NCBI RefSeq assembly: GCF_022179765.1
Contig: NZ_BPRE01000004.1
Coordinates: 308,204-372,203 of the forward strand
Length of the DNA: 64,000 nucleotides
Direction of reading: 5' to 3'
From: Methylorubrum suomiense
GTDB lineage: Bacteria; Pseudomonadota; Alphaproteobacteria; Rhizobiales; Beijerinckiaceae
Position 1 is the first letter of the stretch. Every line of letters begins with the position of its first letter. The position numbers and the translations under genes were made by a program. Under the pieces are notes generated by a model that was not told where the DNA came from, did no database searches, and saw nothing but the letters and a program-made list of their open reading frames with translations. Of the stretch, positions 9,673 through 18,458 are shown one piece after another.

Positions 9673-9686
9673 TCAACGATAGTTGA
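9673..9686. promoter_or_regulatory. probable ArsR operator between arsH and arsR
   Basis: The dyad TCAA-N6-TTGA lies in the 50-bp gap between the divergent arsH and arsR starts. ArsR repressors of proteobacteria bind TCAA-N6-TTGA-like palindromes. Its position would let one repressor control both directions. Confidence 0.55.
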
Positions 9687-9701
9687 TATGTAGGTCATTC
9701 G

Positions 9702-10061
9702 ATGGACGAACGGCAAGCCCTCGCCGCCTTCGCCGCCCTCGGCCAGGAGCATAGGCTCCGGGTCGTGCGCGCCCTGGTCACCGCCGGTCCGAACGGCCTC
9801 GCCGCGGGCGTCCTCGCCGAGACGGTGAACGTCGCCGGCAACAACCTGTCCTTCCACCTGAAGGAGCTCTCGCACGCCGGGCTGATCACCTCCCGGCGCG
9901 AGGGCAAGTCGGTCATCTACAGCGCCGCCTACGCCGGCCTGTCCGACCTCGTCCAGTTCCTCATGCGTGACTGCTGCCAGGGCCACCCCGAGGTGTGCGC
10001 CCCGGCCGTCGCCGCGCTCGCCGCCTGCGACTGCACCACCGGGGACACCCTCCATGCCTGA
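9702..10061 (+). CDS. arsR: ArsR-family arsenic-responsive repressor
   Basis: This 119-residue winged-helix repressor heads the arsenic operon. The recognition helix region (NNLSFHLKELSHAGLITSRREG) and beta-wing (GKSVIYSAAY) are classic. There is no CxC in the DNA-binding helix. A cysteine-rich C-terminus (RDCCQGHPEVC, then CDC) is the likely As(III) site, as in the AfArsR-like group. The stop overlaps the following arsC by 8 bp. Confidence 0.92.
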   Translation: MDERQALAAFAALGQEHRLRVVRALVTAGPNGLAAGVLAETVNVAGNNLSFHLKELSHAGLITSRREGKSVIYSAAYAGLSDLVQFLMRDCCQGHPEVCAPAVAALAACDCTTGDTLHA

Positions 10062-10581
10062 GCCAGTCTACAACGTCCTGTTCCTCTGCACCGGCAACTC
10101 GGCCCGCTCGATTCTGGCCGAGGCCATGCTCAAAAAGGAGGGCGGCGGGCGCTTCCGCGCCTTCTCCGCCGGCAGCCAACCGAAGGACGAGCCGCACCCG
10201 CTGGCGCTGCAGGTCCTGCGGGAAAGCGACTACCCGACCGAGGGCCTGCGCTCGAAGTCGTGGGACGAGTTCGCCGGTCCCGAAGTCCCCGTCATGGATT
10301 TCGTCTTCACCGTCTGTGACAACGCCGCCGGCGAGACGTGCCCGTACTGGCTGGGCCAGCCGGTGACGGCCCACTGGGGCATCGAGGACCCCGCAGCGGC
10401 GGAAGGCTCCGAGATGGAGCGCAAGCGCGCCTTCGTCACTGCCCAGCGCTACCTCAAAAATCGGATCGCGGCCTTCGTCGCCCTGCCGCTCGGCAGCCTC
10501 GACCAGGTCGCCCTGTCGTCGAAGGTCCGCGAGATCGGCCAGATGGCCGGCGCGACCTCGGCCCGCCCGGAGGTCGCGTGA
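10054..10581 (+). CDS. arsC: arsenate reductase, low-molecular-weight phosphatase type
   Basis: The product is 175 residues and reduces As(V) to As(III) for export. The phosphatase P-loop LFLCTGNSARS holds nucleophile Cys12, and a downstream VFTVCDNAAGETCPYW supplies the resolving cysteines used with thioredoxin. The start at 10054 overlaps the end of arsR by 8 bp, which argues for translational coupling. The longer in-frame start inside arsR would add an unrelated proline-rich tail. An unrelated glutaredoxin-type arsC follows directly. Confidence 0.92.
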   Translation: MPEPVYNVLFLCTGNSARSILAEAMLKKEGGGRFRAFSAGSQPKDEPHPLALQVLRESDYPTEGLRSKSWDEFAGPEVPVMDFVFTVCDNAAGETCPYWLGQPVTAHWGIEDPAAAEGSEMERKRAFVTAQRYLKNRIAAFVALPLGSLDQVALSSKVREIGQMAGATSARPEVA

Positions 10582-11006
10582 TGGACGTCGTCATCTACCA
10601 CAACCCCGCCTGCGGCACGTCCCGCAACACGCTGGCGATGATCCGCAATGCCGGCATCGAGCCGCACGTCGTCGAGTACCTGAAGTCGCCGCCGAGCCGG
10701 GCGCTCCTCAAGCAACTGCTCGCCCGCGCGGGCCTCTCGGTCCGGGACGCCCTGCGCGAGAAGGGCACGCCCTACGCCGAGCTCGGCCTCGGCGACACGG
10801 CGCTGACCGACGAGCAGCTCCTCGACGCGGTCGAGGCGCACCCGGTCCTGCTGAACCGTCCGTTGGTGGTGAGCCCGATGGGCGTGCGCCTGTGCCGGCC
10901 GTCGGAGGCGGTGCTCGACCTCCTGCCGGACCAGCAGGGGGAGTTCGTGAAGGAGGACGGCGAGCGCGTCGTCGACGAGCGCGGCCGCCGCGTCGCCACC
11001 GCTTGA
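10581..11006 (+). CDS. arsC: arsenate reductase, glutaredoxin-dependent ArsC type
   Basis: The product is 141 residues, a member of the thioredoxin-fold ArsC/Spx family. It reduces arsenate with glutaredoxin and glutathione. The active site is YHNPACGTSRNTL with Cys11. The substrate arginines sit in the NRPLVVSPMG block. The ATG overlaps the stop of the upstream arsC (TGATG). Having both arsenate reductase types side by side means two electron donors can drive the same step. Confidence 0.92.
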   Translation: MDVVIYHNPACGTSRNTLAMIRNAGIEPHVVEYLKSPPSRALLKQLLARAGLSVRDALREKGTPYAELGLGDTALTDEQLLDAVEAHPVLLNRPLVVSPMGVRLCRPSEAVLDLLPDQQGEFVKEDGERVVDERGRRVATA

Positions 11007-11013
11007 GGACACC

Positions 11014-12081
11014 ATGAGCACCTTCGAACGCTACCTGACCCTCTGGGTCGCCCTCTGCATCGTGGCCGGCATCGCGCTCGGCCACGTCATGCCGGGCTTC
11101 TTCCACGCCGTCGGCGCGGCCGAGGTCGCCAAGGTGAACCTGCCGGTCGCCGTCCTGATCTGGCTCATGGTCATCCCCATGCTGCTCAAGATCGACTTCG
11201 CCTCGCTGCGCCACGTCGGGCGGCACTGGCGCGGCATCGGCGTGACGCTGTTCATCAACTGGGCGGTGAAGCCCTTCTCGATGGCCGCGCTCGGCTGGCT
11301 GTTCATCGGCACCCTGTTCCGGCCCTACCTGCCGGCCGACCAGGTCGACAGCTACATCGCCGGGCTCATCATCCTGGCGGCGGCCCCCTGCACCGCCATG
11401 GTGTTCGTCTGGTCGAACCTGACCCGAGGCGAGCCGTACTTCACCCTGAGCCAGGTGGCGCTCAACGACACCATCATGGTGGTGGCCTTCGCCCCCATCG
11501 TTGGCCTGCTTCTCGGGCTCTCGGCCATCACCGTGCCTTGGGGGACGCTGGTGTTGTCGGTGGCGCTCTACATCGTCATCCCGGTCGTCGTCGCGCAAGT
11601 GATCCGCCGTGGCCTCCTGGCCTCCGGCGGGCGGGCCGCCCTCGACCGGCTGCTCGCCAGGCTCGGGCCCACCTCGCTCGCCGCACTTCTGGCGACCCTG
11701 GTGCTGCTGTTCGGCTTCCAGGGCGAGCAGATCCTGGCCCAGCCCGCGGTCATCGGGCTGCTCGCGGTCCCCATCCTCATCCAGGTTTACCTGAACTCGG
11801 GGCTGGCCTACCTCCTGAACCGGGTCGCCGGGGAGCAGCACTGCGTGGCCGGGCCCTCGGCACTGATTGGCGCCTCGAACTTCTTCGAGCTCGCGGTGGC
11901 GGCCGCGATCAGCCTGTTCGGCTTCAACTCGGGCGCGGCGCTGGCCACCGTGGTCGGCGTCCTCATCGAGGTCCCAGTCATGCTTTCCGTCGTATGGATC
12001 GTGAACCGCTCGCAGGGCTGGTACGAGCGTGGCGCGGCCGGCAAGGCAGCGGCGCTGAAGCCTGCCTCCCGTGAGGTCTGA
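11014..12081 (+). CDS. arsB: ACR3-family arsenite efflux transporter
   Basis: This 355-residue inner-membrane protein has about ten hydrophobic segments. ACR3 carriers expel arsenite produced by the reductases. The family-specific stretch AAPCTAMVFVWSNLTRGEP contains the conserved transport cysteine, and the late FNSGAALATVVGVLIEVPVM block is also typical. It follows arsC by 7 bp and overlaps the next gene by 11 bp, so it belongs to the same operon. Databases often call ACR3 proteins ArsB although the families are unrelated. Confidence 0.93.
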   Translation: MSTFERYLTLWVALCIVAGIALGHVMPGFFHAVGAAEVAKVNLPVAVLIWLMVIPMLLKIDFASLRHVGRHWRGIGVTLFINWAVKPFSMAALGWLFIGTLFRPYLPADQVDSYIAGLIILAAAPCTAMVFVWSNLTRGEPYFTLSQVALNDTIMVVAFAPIVGLLLGLSAITVPWGTLVLSVALYIVIPVVVAQVIRRGLLASGGRAALDRLLARLGPTSLAALLATLVLLFGFQGEQILAQPAVIGLLAVPILIQVYLNSGLAYLLNRVAGEQHCVAGPSALIGASNFFELAVAAAISLFGFNSGAALATVVGVLIEVPVMLSVVWIVNRSQGWYERGAAGKAAALKPASREV

Positions 12082-13351
12082 GGTCCACAACCGCCTCGTC
12101 GTCATCTCGGCCCTGGGCGTGGTGGAGATCCTCGCCTGGGGCTCGTCCTTCTACTTGCCGGCGGTGCTGGCGGGGCCCATCGCCGCCGACACGGGTTGGC
12201 CGCTCGCATGGGTGGTCGGGGGGCTGTCCATCGGCCTGCTGGTGGCGGCAATCGCCTCGCCCCGGGTCGGAATCGCCATCCACCGGCACGGGGGTCGGCC
12301 GGTCCTTGTATCGGCGGCCTTGCTGCTAGCGGGTGGCCACTTGGTGATCGGACTGGCACCGAACCTTCCGGTGTTCCTGTCCGGCTGGCTGGTCATTGGG
12401 CTCGGGATGGGCTGCGGCCTCTACGACCCGGCCTTCGCCACCCTCGGCCGGCTCTACGGCGACGAGGCGCGCCCGGCCATCACCACCCTGACCCTATGGG
12501 GTGGGTTCGCCAGCACCGTCTGCTGGCCGCTCTCGGCCCTTCTCGTCGAGCAGGTCGGCTGGCGCTCGACATGTCTTGCCTATGCCGGGCTGCACCTCTT
12601 CGTCACGCTTCCCCTGGTGCTCGGTCTGATCCCTGAGGCGCCTGCCTTGGCTAACGGCGGGGACGTAAAACACCTTGGCGAAGCGCCGCTCACCTCGCGG
12701 GAACGGCGCGCCTTCGCGCTGATGGCCGGCGTGTTGGTTTTCGGCGGCACCGTGATGACGTTGATCTCGGTCCACCTGATTACCTTGCTGCAGGCACGCG
12801 GCGTGGCCTTTGCCGCCGCCGTATCCTACGGCGCCCTGATCGGGCCGTCCCAGGTCGGAGCCCGCGTTATCGAGATGGCCAATAAGGGGCGGCACCACCC
12901 GCTCTGGACGCTAAACGTGGCCATGGCCCTCGTGGCGCTCGGGCTGGCAATCCTGGCAGTGGGCATTCCTGCGGTCGGCATCGCCTTGGTGCTCTACGGT
13001 GCCGGCAACGGGATCTACTCGATCGCGAGAGGCACGGTGCCGCTCGCCCTGTTCGGGTCGGAACGCTACCCGGTTCTGGCGGGGCGGCTCGCCCGGCCGA
13101 GCCTGATCGCCCAGGCTCTTGCTCCGTCGCTGGGGGCCACGGTCCTCACCTACGGCGGCCCCGATTTGGCCTATGCCCTTCTGGCGGTGCTCGCGCTCGC
13201 GAACGTCGGTTTGGCAGGCGCCTTGTGGGGCACACGACCGGAAGCGGTCGGCATCCCCGGCGAGGCCGAGGCGGGCTCGAAGAACAGGTGCTTCGCTTCA
13301 GCAGCCAAGCCGAAGGGCCGCCTTCGAAACGGCCCCCCTTCTTCGCTCTAG
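12071..13351 (+). CDS. MFS transporter of the arsenic operon (ArsK-like candidate)
   Basis: This 426-residue protein of the major facilitator superfamily has about twelve hydrophobic segments and a long polar tail. The GTG start at 12071 overlaps the end of the arsenite exporter by 11 bp, which ties it to the operon. MFS proteins in alphaproteobacterial ars clusters (ArsK, ArsJ) export arsenite, antimonite or organoarsenicals. The neighbourhood lacks a GAPDH gene, which argues against ArsJ and leaves ArsK-like as the better guess. The substrate is inference. Confidence 0.75.
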   Translation: MRSEVHNRLVVISALGVVEILAWGSSFYLPAVLAGPIAADTGWPLAWVVGGLSIGLLVAAIASPRVGIAIHRHGGRPVLVSAALLLAGGHLVIGLAPNLPVFLSGWLVIGLGMGCGLYDPAFATLGRLYGDEARPAITTLTLWGGFASTVCWPLSALLVEQVGWRSTCLAYAGLHLFVTLPLVLGLIPEAPALANGGDVKHLGEAPLTSRERRAFALMAGVLVFGGTVMTLISVHLITLLQARGVAFAAAVSYGALIGPSQVGARVIEMANKGRHHPLWTLNVAMALVALGLAILAVGIPAVGIALVLYGAGNGIYSIARGTVPLALFGSERYPVLAGRLARPSLIAQALAPSLGATVLTYGGPDLAYALLAVLALANVGLAGALWGTRPEAVGIPGEAEAGSKNRCFASAAKPKGRLRNGPPSSL

Positions 13352-14326
13352 GTTGCTTCAGTGCAGAATAATGGTGCTCGGCACCGGAATGCCGGGTTGA
13401 CCAAATGAGGTGGCCGGTTCGGCACCACACTCCTGGCGGCAATGATCCGTCCACGTCGGCCTCTGGCGACCGCAAGTCCTCGCAAATCGCCCGATGTCAT
13501 TGATCTTTGAATAATTTTTGGCAGACATCTCGCAATTGGGCGAACGGTCTCCGCTGGCTCCCGAGCCTCCGCTTGGGAGCCAGCGGAGACCGGTCGCCCA
13601 AATGTCTGCTCTCTGCGATATCTATCTGTACATGCGCGTTTTTTTGATGTTGGGTGTTTATGTGTCCTCAGGATCCTGCAGTAGATAACTGGCCTCCTAC
13701 GCCCGGGCCCGGAAACCGAAACGAAGAACGGCATCTCGGCAGTTTCGTGTGATGCATGGCTGCCGCCGCCTTGTCGCTAGATTGGTGTTCAAGTCTGCTA
13801 ACCGCAGCAATCGGAGCACCGCGGCCGAGCGCTTACCGAAACCAGCCAGTGCGCAGCATCCGTGTGATCCCGTGCGCCCTCATGGGCCATCGCCCCGCGG
13901 GCGCGACGCACGTCCATGCACACGACGTGGAACACCGCGACTTCGGTCATCCGCCCGCACGGCCGGCCCGCCAGCGCCCGTCTCCTGTCCGCAGCCGATC
14001 AGCGACAGGCCGAGGCCACCCAGCGACGCCGCCGCGCACGCGCGATATTGGCTTCGCTGATGATGCCGTCGTCCTCGCCGACGACGCATGCGCAGGTCTC
14101 AAGCCAGCGAGGCGTCGATATGGGTATAGCAGCGCATGAGCCACGCCCGTACGGTCGGTCGCGAGCGGAACCCGGCAGACCGGCCGGCCATCTCGGCAGC
14201 TTGCCACGATCCGCGGCTCGCGGGGGGGCTGGCGATGGCTCGACCACTCGATCCAAGTCGTGACCGTTCCGCCCGAAACCGCTGGCCCGCCCCGGGCGAC
14301 GTGACCGGCACGTCGGAGCCCTTCGA
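13352..14326. other. about 1 kb without a convincing gene; contains a very strong hairpin
   Basis: Overlapping arginine-rich frames occupy both strands and none has coding character. Bases 13490-13660 are noticeably more AT-rich and hold the long inverted repeat listed separately. The rest looks like decayed accessory DNA. Confidence 0.4.
13521..13609. repeat. long imperfect inverted repeat (about 89-nt hairpin)
   Basis: A perfect 17-bp stem (13546-13562 with 13575-13591) closes a 12-nt loop. The pairing extends outward through TTGGGCGA, broken by one mismatch, and then through GCAGACAT. A 7-nt bulge is present on the left arm only. There is no T run directly after it, so it is not a simple terminator. 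It may be a non-autonomous element, a recombination site or an RNA structure. Confidence 0.7.
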
Positions 14327-14839
14327 TCAGCGTGGTCGATCCGGCGGAAGCGGAAACCGCTGCGGCGCCTCCCGCGACCGTCGCTGATGGTCCAGGAGAT
14401 CCAGGGCCCAATCCGGCCTCGGCGCGACGGACGCCTCATACAATTCACGGTATGCTTCAGGTGTCAGCCAAGTGCCGACGGGATGACGTCCGGTCAGGCG
14501 CAGGAAGGCGCTCAGCGATAGGCAAACCGGCGGCGGCAGGCCGACGACGGTCTGGAGAGCGCAGCTGGAACTCTTGCTGCGCTGTCCCACGATACGCGTG
14601 TTGAGGAGGCCCATGGCCCCGGCCCGGGCATCCGGGCCGACGAGTTCCTCGTCGAGCGGCGTGGGCGTGCCGGGCGTCTCAAGCGCCGAAAGCAACTCGC
14701 TCCAGGACTGCCACCCCCACGCCAGCGCGACGACCTGTCGAGCGGTCGCCTCGGCGATAGGCTGCCGGACATTGGCGAGTTGCGCGCGCAGGGCGTGCAC
14801 CTTGCGGTTTGCGAAGAAGATCGAGGACGGGCGGAACAT
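14327..14839 (-). CDS. hypothetical protein with an N-terminal helical repeat
   Basis: This is a 170-residue protein of uncertain family. The N-terminus (KVHALRAQLANVRQPIAEAT, then ARQVVALAWGWQSWSELLSAL) resembles the short helical module seen at the start of some proteins annotated as glyoxalase-related or toxin-antitoxin-associated, in which a Q/H-A-L-E motif precedes G-(W/Y)-x-x-W. The C-terminal half (LSAFLRLTGRHPVGTWL, then AYRELYEASVAPR) is unlike anything I recognise. The ATG at 14839 is the only good start. Function unknown. Confidence 0.55.
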   Translation of the reverse strand: MFRPSSIFFANRKVHALRAQLANVRQPIAEATARQVVALAWGWQSWSELLSALETPGTPTPLDEELVGPDARAGAMGLLNTRIVGQRSKSSSCALQTVVGLPPPVCLSLSAFLRLTGRHPVGTWLTPEAYRELYEASVAPRPDWALDLLDHQRRSREAPQRFPLPPDRPR

Positions 14840-15241
14840 CGCGGACCATGGGACTGCGTACGGTGAGCCAATGGATTCAGCTCGCTACGGAGCGGTCAAG
14901 GCAACGCCGCGTCGGAAGCTTCGTCGGGTCGCCCCGGCCAGGACGAGGTCCGGCTGGAAAGGCGCCTTGCCCCTTCAACGCCGCCGCCCAGGCGGCGACT
15001 TGGTCCGCGACCTGGGCGACGGTTCCGTCGCCGAGCGCGGAAGCGGTCGGGTATGTTGTCGCCTGCTCCTCGGCGGCGGCCGACCCACGTCCACCAGGAT
15101 CTCTGCAATTCGCTGTGGCCATCCCTCCGCCGTGACGCGAAACTCCCTGTGGATAAATCGCGTCGCCTCGAACCCCGCTTAGATATCCATGTGGACGTGT
15201 AACCGTCGGAGGTTAGTGTGGCGCAACGGAGGTACGGCACC
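14840..15241. other. 400-bp gap without a supported gene
   Basis: A minus-strand frame at 14877-15122 contains a helical, coding-like stretch (VAQVADQVAAWAAALKGQG). Just upstream, a different frame also looks coding (EFRVTAEGWPQRIAEILVD) but has no start codon. This may be a small gene broken by a frameshift. I do not call it. Confidence 0.3.
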
Positions 15242-15775
15242 ATGGGCGACTCGGATTGGGCGGCGGAGCGGGCGGAGGAATACTGGCGGCTCCACGCGGA
15301 GCCCGTGCTCAAGCGCGTCGTCATCGACGCCTTCCTGTCCGGAACGGCGGCCGTGCCCCCTGCCTTGGCGAACTGGCTGGCTTTGGCGCCCATCGGGCGC
15401 GGTGCCGAGGCTGTCACGCCGCCTCCACCCCCGGAGCCTGCGCAGCAGGTGCCGCCCGGCGCCAAGGAGGTCGCGGCACCGCAAGCCGGTCCTCGGCCCA
15501 AGAGGTCCCCCCGCCCGCTCAAGGGGGTGAGCGCCGCTGCGTACGACCTCGTCAAGCGCGCAGGCAAGCCCCTGACATCCCGGGAGCTGCTCGGACAGCT
15601 GAGGGACTGGGACGGGGGCGAGCGGACCGAGGCGCGCGACAATTCCCTTCTGGCCGCGATGCGGCGGCTTCGCAAGGCCGGTTGGGTCGACTTCGACGGG
15701 ACGCATTACAGCCCGTCGGCGAAGAGGCCCCGCAGCAAAGGCAGGTCCGATCCCGCCGGGCCGGGTCGGGTCTGA
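15242..15775 (+). CDS. hypothetical protein with C-terminal winged-helix-like domain
   Basis: The product is 177 residues. The N-terminal 60 residues are helical and contain WRLHAEPVLKRVVIDAFLSG. A proline-rich linker follows, and the last 80 residues resemble a winged helix (AAAYDLVKRAGKPLTSRELLG, then NSLLAAMRRLRKAGWVDFDG). That pattern suggests a DNA-binding or regulatory role. The ATG at 15242 is chosen because GGAGG lies nine bases upstream; an in-frame GTG sits at 15218. Confidence 0.6.
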   Translation: MGDSDWAAERAEEYWRLHAEPVLKRVVIDAFLSGTAAVPPALANWLALAPIGRGAEAVTPPPPPEPAQQVPPGAKEVAAPQAGPRPKRSPRPLKGVSAAAYDLVKRAGKPLTSRELLGQLRDWDGGERTEARDNSLLAAMRRLRKAGWVDFDGTHYSPSAKRPRSKGRSDPAGPGRV

Positions 15776-15922
15776 TCGCCCGCCCATGGCAAGGCCAATC
15801 CATCGCCGCGCACATCGGCTCCCCGCGCAAGAAGGCTGGGCGCTGGCGGAGATCGAGACCCGGCAAGCCCGCGGCCTACCGCCCGTTCGACCATCCACCG
15901 CAAACATGAATTCGGAGCGCAC

Positions 15923-16669
15923 ATGACCACCTCGTTCGGCGACGCGCGTCGCCTGCACGTCCTGTCTCTCGTCGCCCTGCTCTCGGTCGTGACGCCGCCG
16001 CGCAGCCGGGCCGCCGACGGAACCATGAGCGAGCACGAGATCGCTCCCGGCATGGTCATCCGCGGCCTGGTCACCGCCGCGGGCGCGCGGGCCTTTCGCC
16101 TGATCGTGCGGGGAACGCTCGTTGCCTCCTTGACCGCGAGGGATGGGGCGCCGCCGACCGGGTACTGCCTCGTTGGAGAGTGGTTGTCCGTGCTGGAGGC
16201 AGTGGCTGCGCCATGGTGCGCGTTCGCCGGCGAGACCTCGCCGCGGAACTTCGGACCGCCGCGCCGGTCGCATTCCGAGCGCTCACCCTTCATCGCACGG
16301 TTCCCGGCGCGCCAAGCCCGCCTCACGGGCCCGAAGCTCGTTCGGTTCCTCGCCGAGTGCACCGCTTCCCTTGGAGCGAAGGACTCGATGCGCGGCGATG
16401 AGATCGCCCTCGTCGTCGGCACGCCGGAGACCCGAGTTCGGATCGCGTGCAGCGGTGCCGAACTTCACGTCCTGGTCCATCGAGAGCGGCGCTTGGTCAT
16501 GGCCGGCACCCTGTCGCGCCTCGACCTGAGTCGGCCCGGACGCACGCGCTGCTGCATCGGCCGCCAGTGGCTGCCCGAGTTGTTGGATTGGTTCTGGGCC
16601 GTGTCCGACGATGTCGATCCTGCAGACCTCGTTCGGTTCTGCCAGGGTGCCGCCTCGGATCGGCCCTAG
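15923..16669 (+). CDS. hypothetical protein
   Basis: The product is 248 residues with no recognised domain. GGAG five bases before the ATG supports the start. A hydrophobic stretch near residues 11-22 could be a weak signal peptide. The body mixes beta-like segments (EIALVVGTPETRVRIACSG, then HVLVHRERRLVMAGTL) with an acidic C-terminal helix (WAVSDDVDPADLVRFCQ). It lies in accessory DNA between unrelated genes. Confidence 0.5.
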   Translation: MTTSFGDARRLHVLSLVALLSVVTPPRSRAADGTMSEHEIAPGMVIRGLVTAAGARAFRLIVRGTLVASLTARDGAPPTGYCLVGEWLSVLEAVAAPWCAFAGETSPRNFGPPRRSHSERSPFIARFPARQARLTGPKLVRFLAECTASLGAKDSMRGDEIALVVGTPETRVRIACSGAELHVLVHRERRLVMAGTLSRLDLSRPGRTRCCIGRQWLPELLDWFWAVSDDVDPADLVRFCQGAASDRP

Positions 16670-16823
16670 CCCACGTCGGCCGATGGCGCCGACGCCCGGA
16701 TGCAGGGCCGGCCCTCGCCAAGCTTAAGCTCTCGCCTCTCGGGCCGTGACGTGTGCCAGGAGGGAGCGCAGCTTGGGTGTACGGCGGTCGTTGTGCGTTC
16801 GAAGCGCATACCACCAACGAAAA

Positions 16824-16850
16824 AGCCCCGCCTGAGCGGGGCTTTCGTTT
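16824..16850. terminator. bidirectional rho-independent terminator
   Basis: The stem AGCCCCGC/GCGGGGCT has a 4-nt loop, with an A run on the left and a T-rich run on the right. It can therefore end transcripts from both sides, here the 15923 gene and the minus-strand MazF-like gene. Confidence 0.75.
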
Positions 16851-16969
16851 GAGGGGAATACCCGCGGGCAAACCCCGACCTCGGATGGCGAGCATCTTCG
16901 GTCAGCTGAAAAGACGGTGTGACCCGCCTCCAGCAAGTGAGAGGGATATCGCATATCCGCCTCGCCGGG

Positions 16970-17686
16970 TCAATGATCGAGGCCTAGCACGGTTCCGAGG
17001 AGCGCTCGGATGCCGGCGAGCTCGGCGGGCGAGATGGACGGCAGCGCCGGGCGGCGGTTCACGTTGACCTGCCACAGCCGGACCAAGGAAACGGTGTAGA
17101 TGTGGTCGCAGACGGCCCAAACCGGGTCGGTCTGGTGGAAGAAGGGATACGTGCCCGGCTCGAACCGGAAATGATGGGTGTTGTTCTCCCGGGGCGGGCT
17201 CTTGCTCACCGGCACCACCGTGCAGCGCCCGGCGGCGCCGGCCGAGCGCGAGGACACGACGATCGCCCGCCGTTCCTTCTGCATCTCCGGCTTCACGAGG
17301 TAGGTGAAATCGCACATCACGACCCGGCCGGGGCTCGGAGCGTGCGGAACCGGCCGCCTGACCTCGGCCGTGCGGCGCGTGACGACCGAACCTTCCAGCG
17401 TCGTCAGGAACGCGTCCGCCTTCGCGGCGGCGATGCCGCCGCGAACCAGCGCCGTCTTCAGCTTGGTCCGCTCGTACTGCGCGGTGGCCTTTTCCGACAG
17501 GAAGCAGTGGCGCAACGCGCTGGCCACCGCCTCGGCGGTCTCTTCGGCGAAGCCTCCCTCGCACAGCCGGTCGAGGCAAGCCTCGCCGTTGAAGCGGGTA
17601 TCGGGATGCCGGGAAATCTCCATCAATCCGCCGACGGCGAGCGCCTCGCCCTGGGCGAAGCCGAGATCCGTCATGGCCTTGAACAT
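16970..17686 (-). CDS. PemK/MazF-like protein with N-terminal extension
   Basis: The product is about 238 residues. The C-terminal 120 residues have the MazF/PemK pattern: a start strand GRVVMCDFTYLVKPEMQKER with the RRAIVVSSR block, a central TVVPVSKSP, and a final PAELAGIRALLGTVLGL helix. MazF toxins are sequence-specific endoribonucleases. The first 117 residues (LGFAQGEALAVGGLMEISRH and beyond) match nothing I know and are unusual for the family, which is normally about 110 residues. The start is uncertain. The frame is open further, and a neighbouring frame begins MTMVRRADTASAEVFADFE near 17838, so a frameshift near 17790 is possible. No cognate antitoxin is adjacent. Confidence 0.65.
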   Translation of the reverse strand: MFKAMTDLGFAQGEALAVGGLMEISRHPDTRFNGEACLDRLCEGGFAEETAEAVASALRHCFLSEKATAQYERTKLKTALVRGGIAAAKADAFLTTLEGSVVTRRTAEVRRPVPHAPSPGRVVMCDFTYLVKPEMQKERRAIVVSSRSAGAAGRCTVVPVSKSPPRENNTHHFRFEPGTYPFFHQTDPVWAVCDHIYTVSLVRLWQVNVNRRPALPSISPAELAGIRALLGTVLGLDH

Positions 17687-18080
17687 GCGAAAGGCGTGGG
17701 GCACCCCGAGACAAATGCTCCTGCCGATGGGAAGGCGATGGCGTAGCCCGGGCGACGTCGCGTCGGGCAGGCCGAGGGCGAGCTGATCCGTTCGAAGTCG
17801 GCAAACACCTCGGCCGACGCCGTATCCGCACGCCGGACCATTGTCATCCCACGCCGAAGGGGCCGAGCGCCGCCGGCGCCCGGGCGCCGCGATCTTGTCG
17901 GGGCCTGCCCGCCGTGGGTGCCTTGGTTTGAGCGACCCGGCCCGGGGGGGCGGCACCCGCGCTCGTCATCGAGGCGCCGGGTCCCGCCGCCCGGGCGCGC
18001 CGCCTCGGCCTGGTCCCGGGGCACGTTCCATCCGGCGCCGAGAACGACGGTCCCCGACCTTGCCGCACCGCTCGGAGCGG
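17687..18080. other. gap between the MazF-like and XRE genes
   Basis: I see no independent gene. The minus-strand stretch 17687-17840 looks partly coding in two successive frames, which may be a frameshifted 5' end of the MazF-like gene. The rest is very GC-rich, with arginine/proline-rich frames only. Confidence 0.35.
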
Positions 18081-18413
18081 CTATTCGTTTTCATTCAAGA
18101 GCCCCACCGCGGCCTCCAGGAGCGCTCGGAACGCGACCGACTGACCTGCAGCCGCCTCCACGCGCCGCGTCAGGTCCGAGGAAGCCGCGGGATCCTCCGA
18201 CGGGTGCGCACCGATGAACCGAACCGCGGCGAGATGCAGCCCGGGTCTAGGCTTATGTTGCCCAGCCAACAGCTTCGATACGGTCGCCTGGCTCGCGCCG
18301 AGGATCTTGGCAAGGGCAGCCTGCGTAAGCCCGCGCTCTCGACGCGCGCGACCGAGGGCAATCGCCAGCGCATGCGCATCCCCGCCGTCAGCCGCCCGCT
18401 TGCTTCCGCTCAT
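18081..18413 (-). CDS. XRE-family helix-turn-helix regulator
   Basis: The product is 110 residues. A Cro/C1-type HTH occupies about residues 15-70 (ALGRARRERGLTQAALAKIL, then GASQATVSKLLAGQHKPRPG). The C-terminal 40 residues are helical and end VGLLNENE. The ATG at 18413 faces the OGG-type glycosylase gene across 45 bp, so it is well placed to repress that cluster and itself. Confidence 0.85.
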   Translation of the reverse strand: MSGSKRAADGGDAHALAIALGRARRERGLTQAALAKILGASQATVSKLLAGQHKPRPGLHLAAVRFIGAHPSEDPAASSDLTRRVEAAAGQSVAFRALLEAAVGLLNENE

Positions 18414-18458
18414 GAAGTCAATAAAATCGAATGGAAACGAATAATCAAGGCACGCAGG
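18414..18458. promoter_or_regulatory. AT-rich divergent promoter region of the XRE/OGG cluster
   Basis: This 45-bp gap between two divergent genes is far more AT-rich than its surroundings (AATAAAATCGAATGG and AACGAATAATCAAGG). It is too short for two separate full promoters, so overlapping control by the XRE protein is likely. I see no clear palindrome. Confidence 0.4.
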
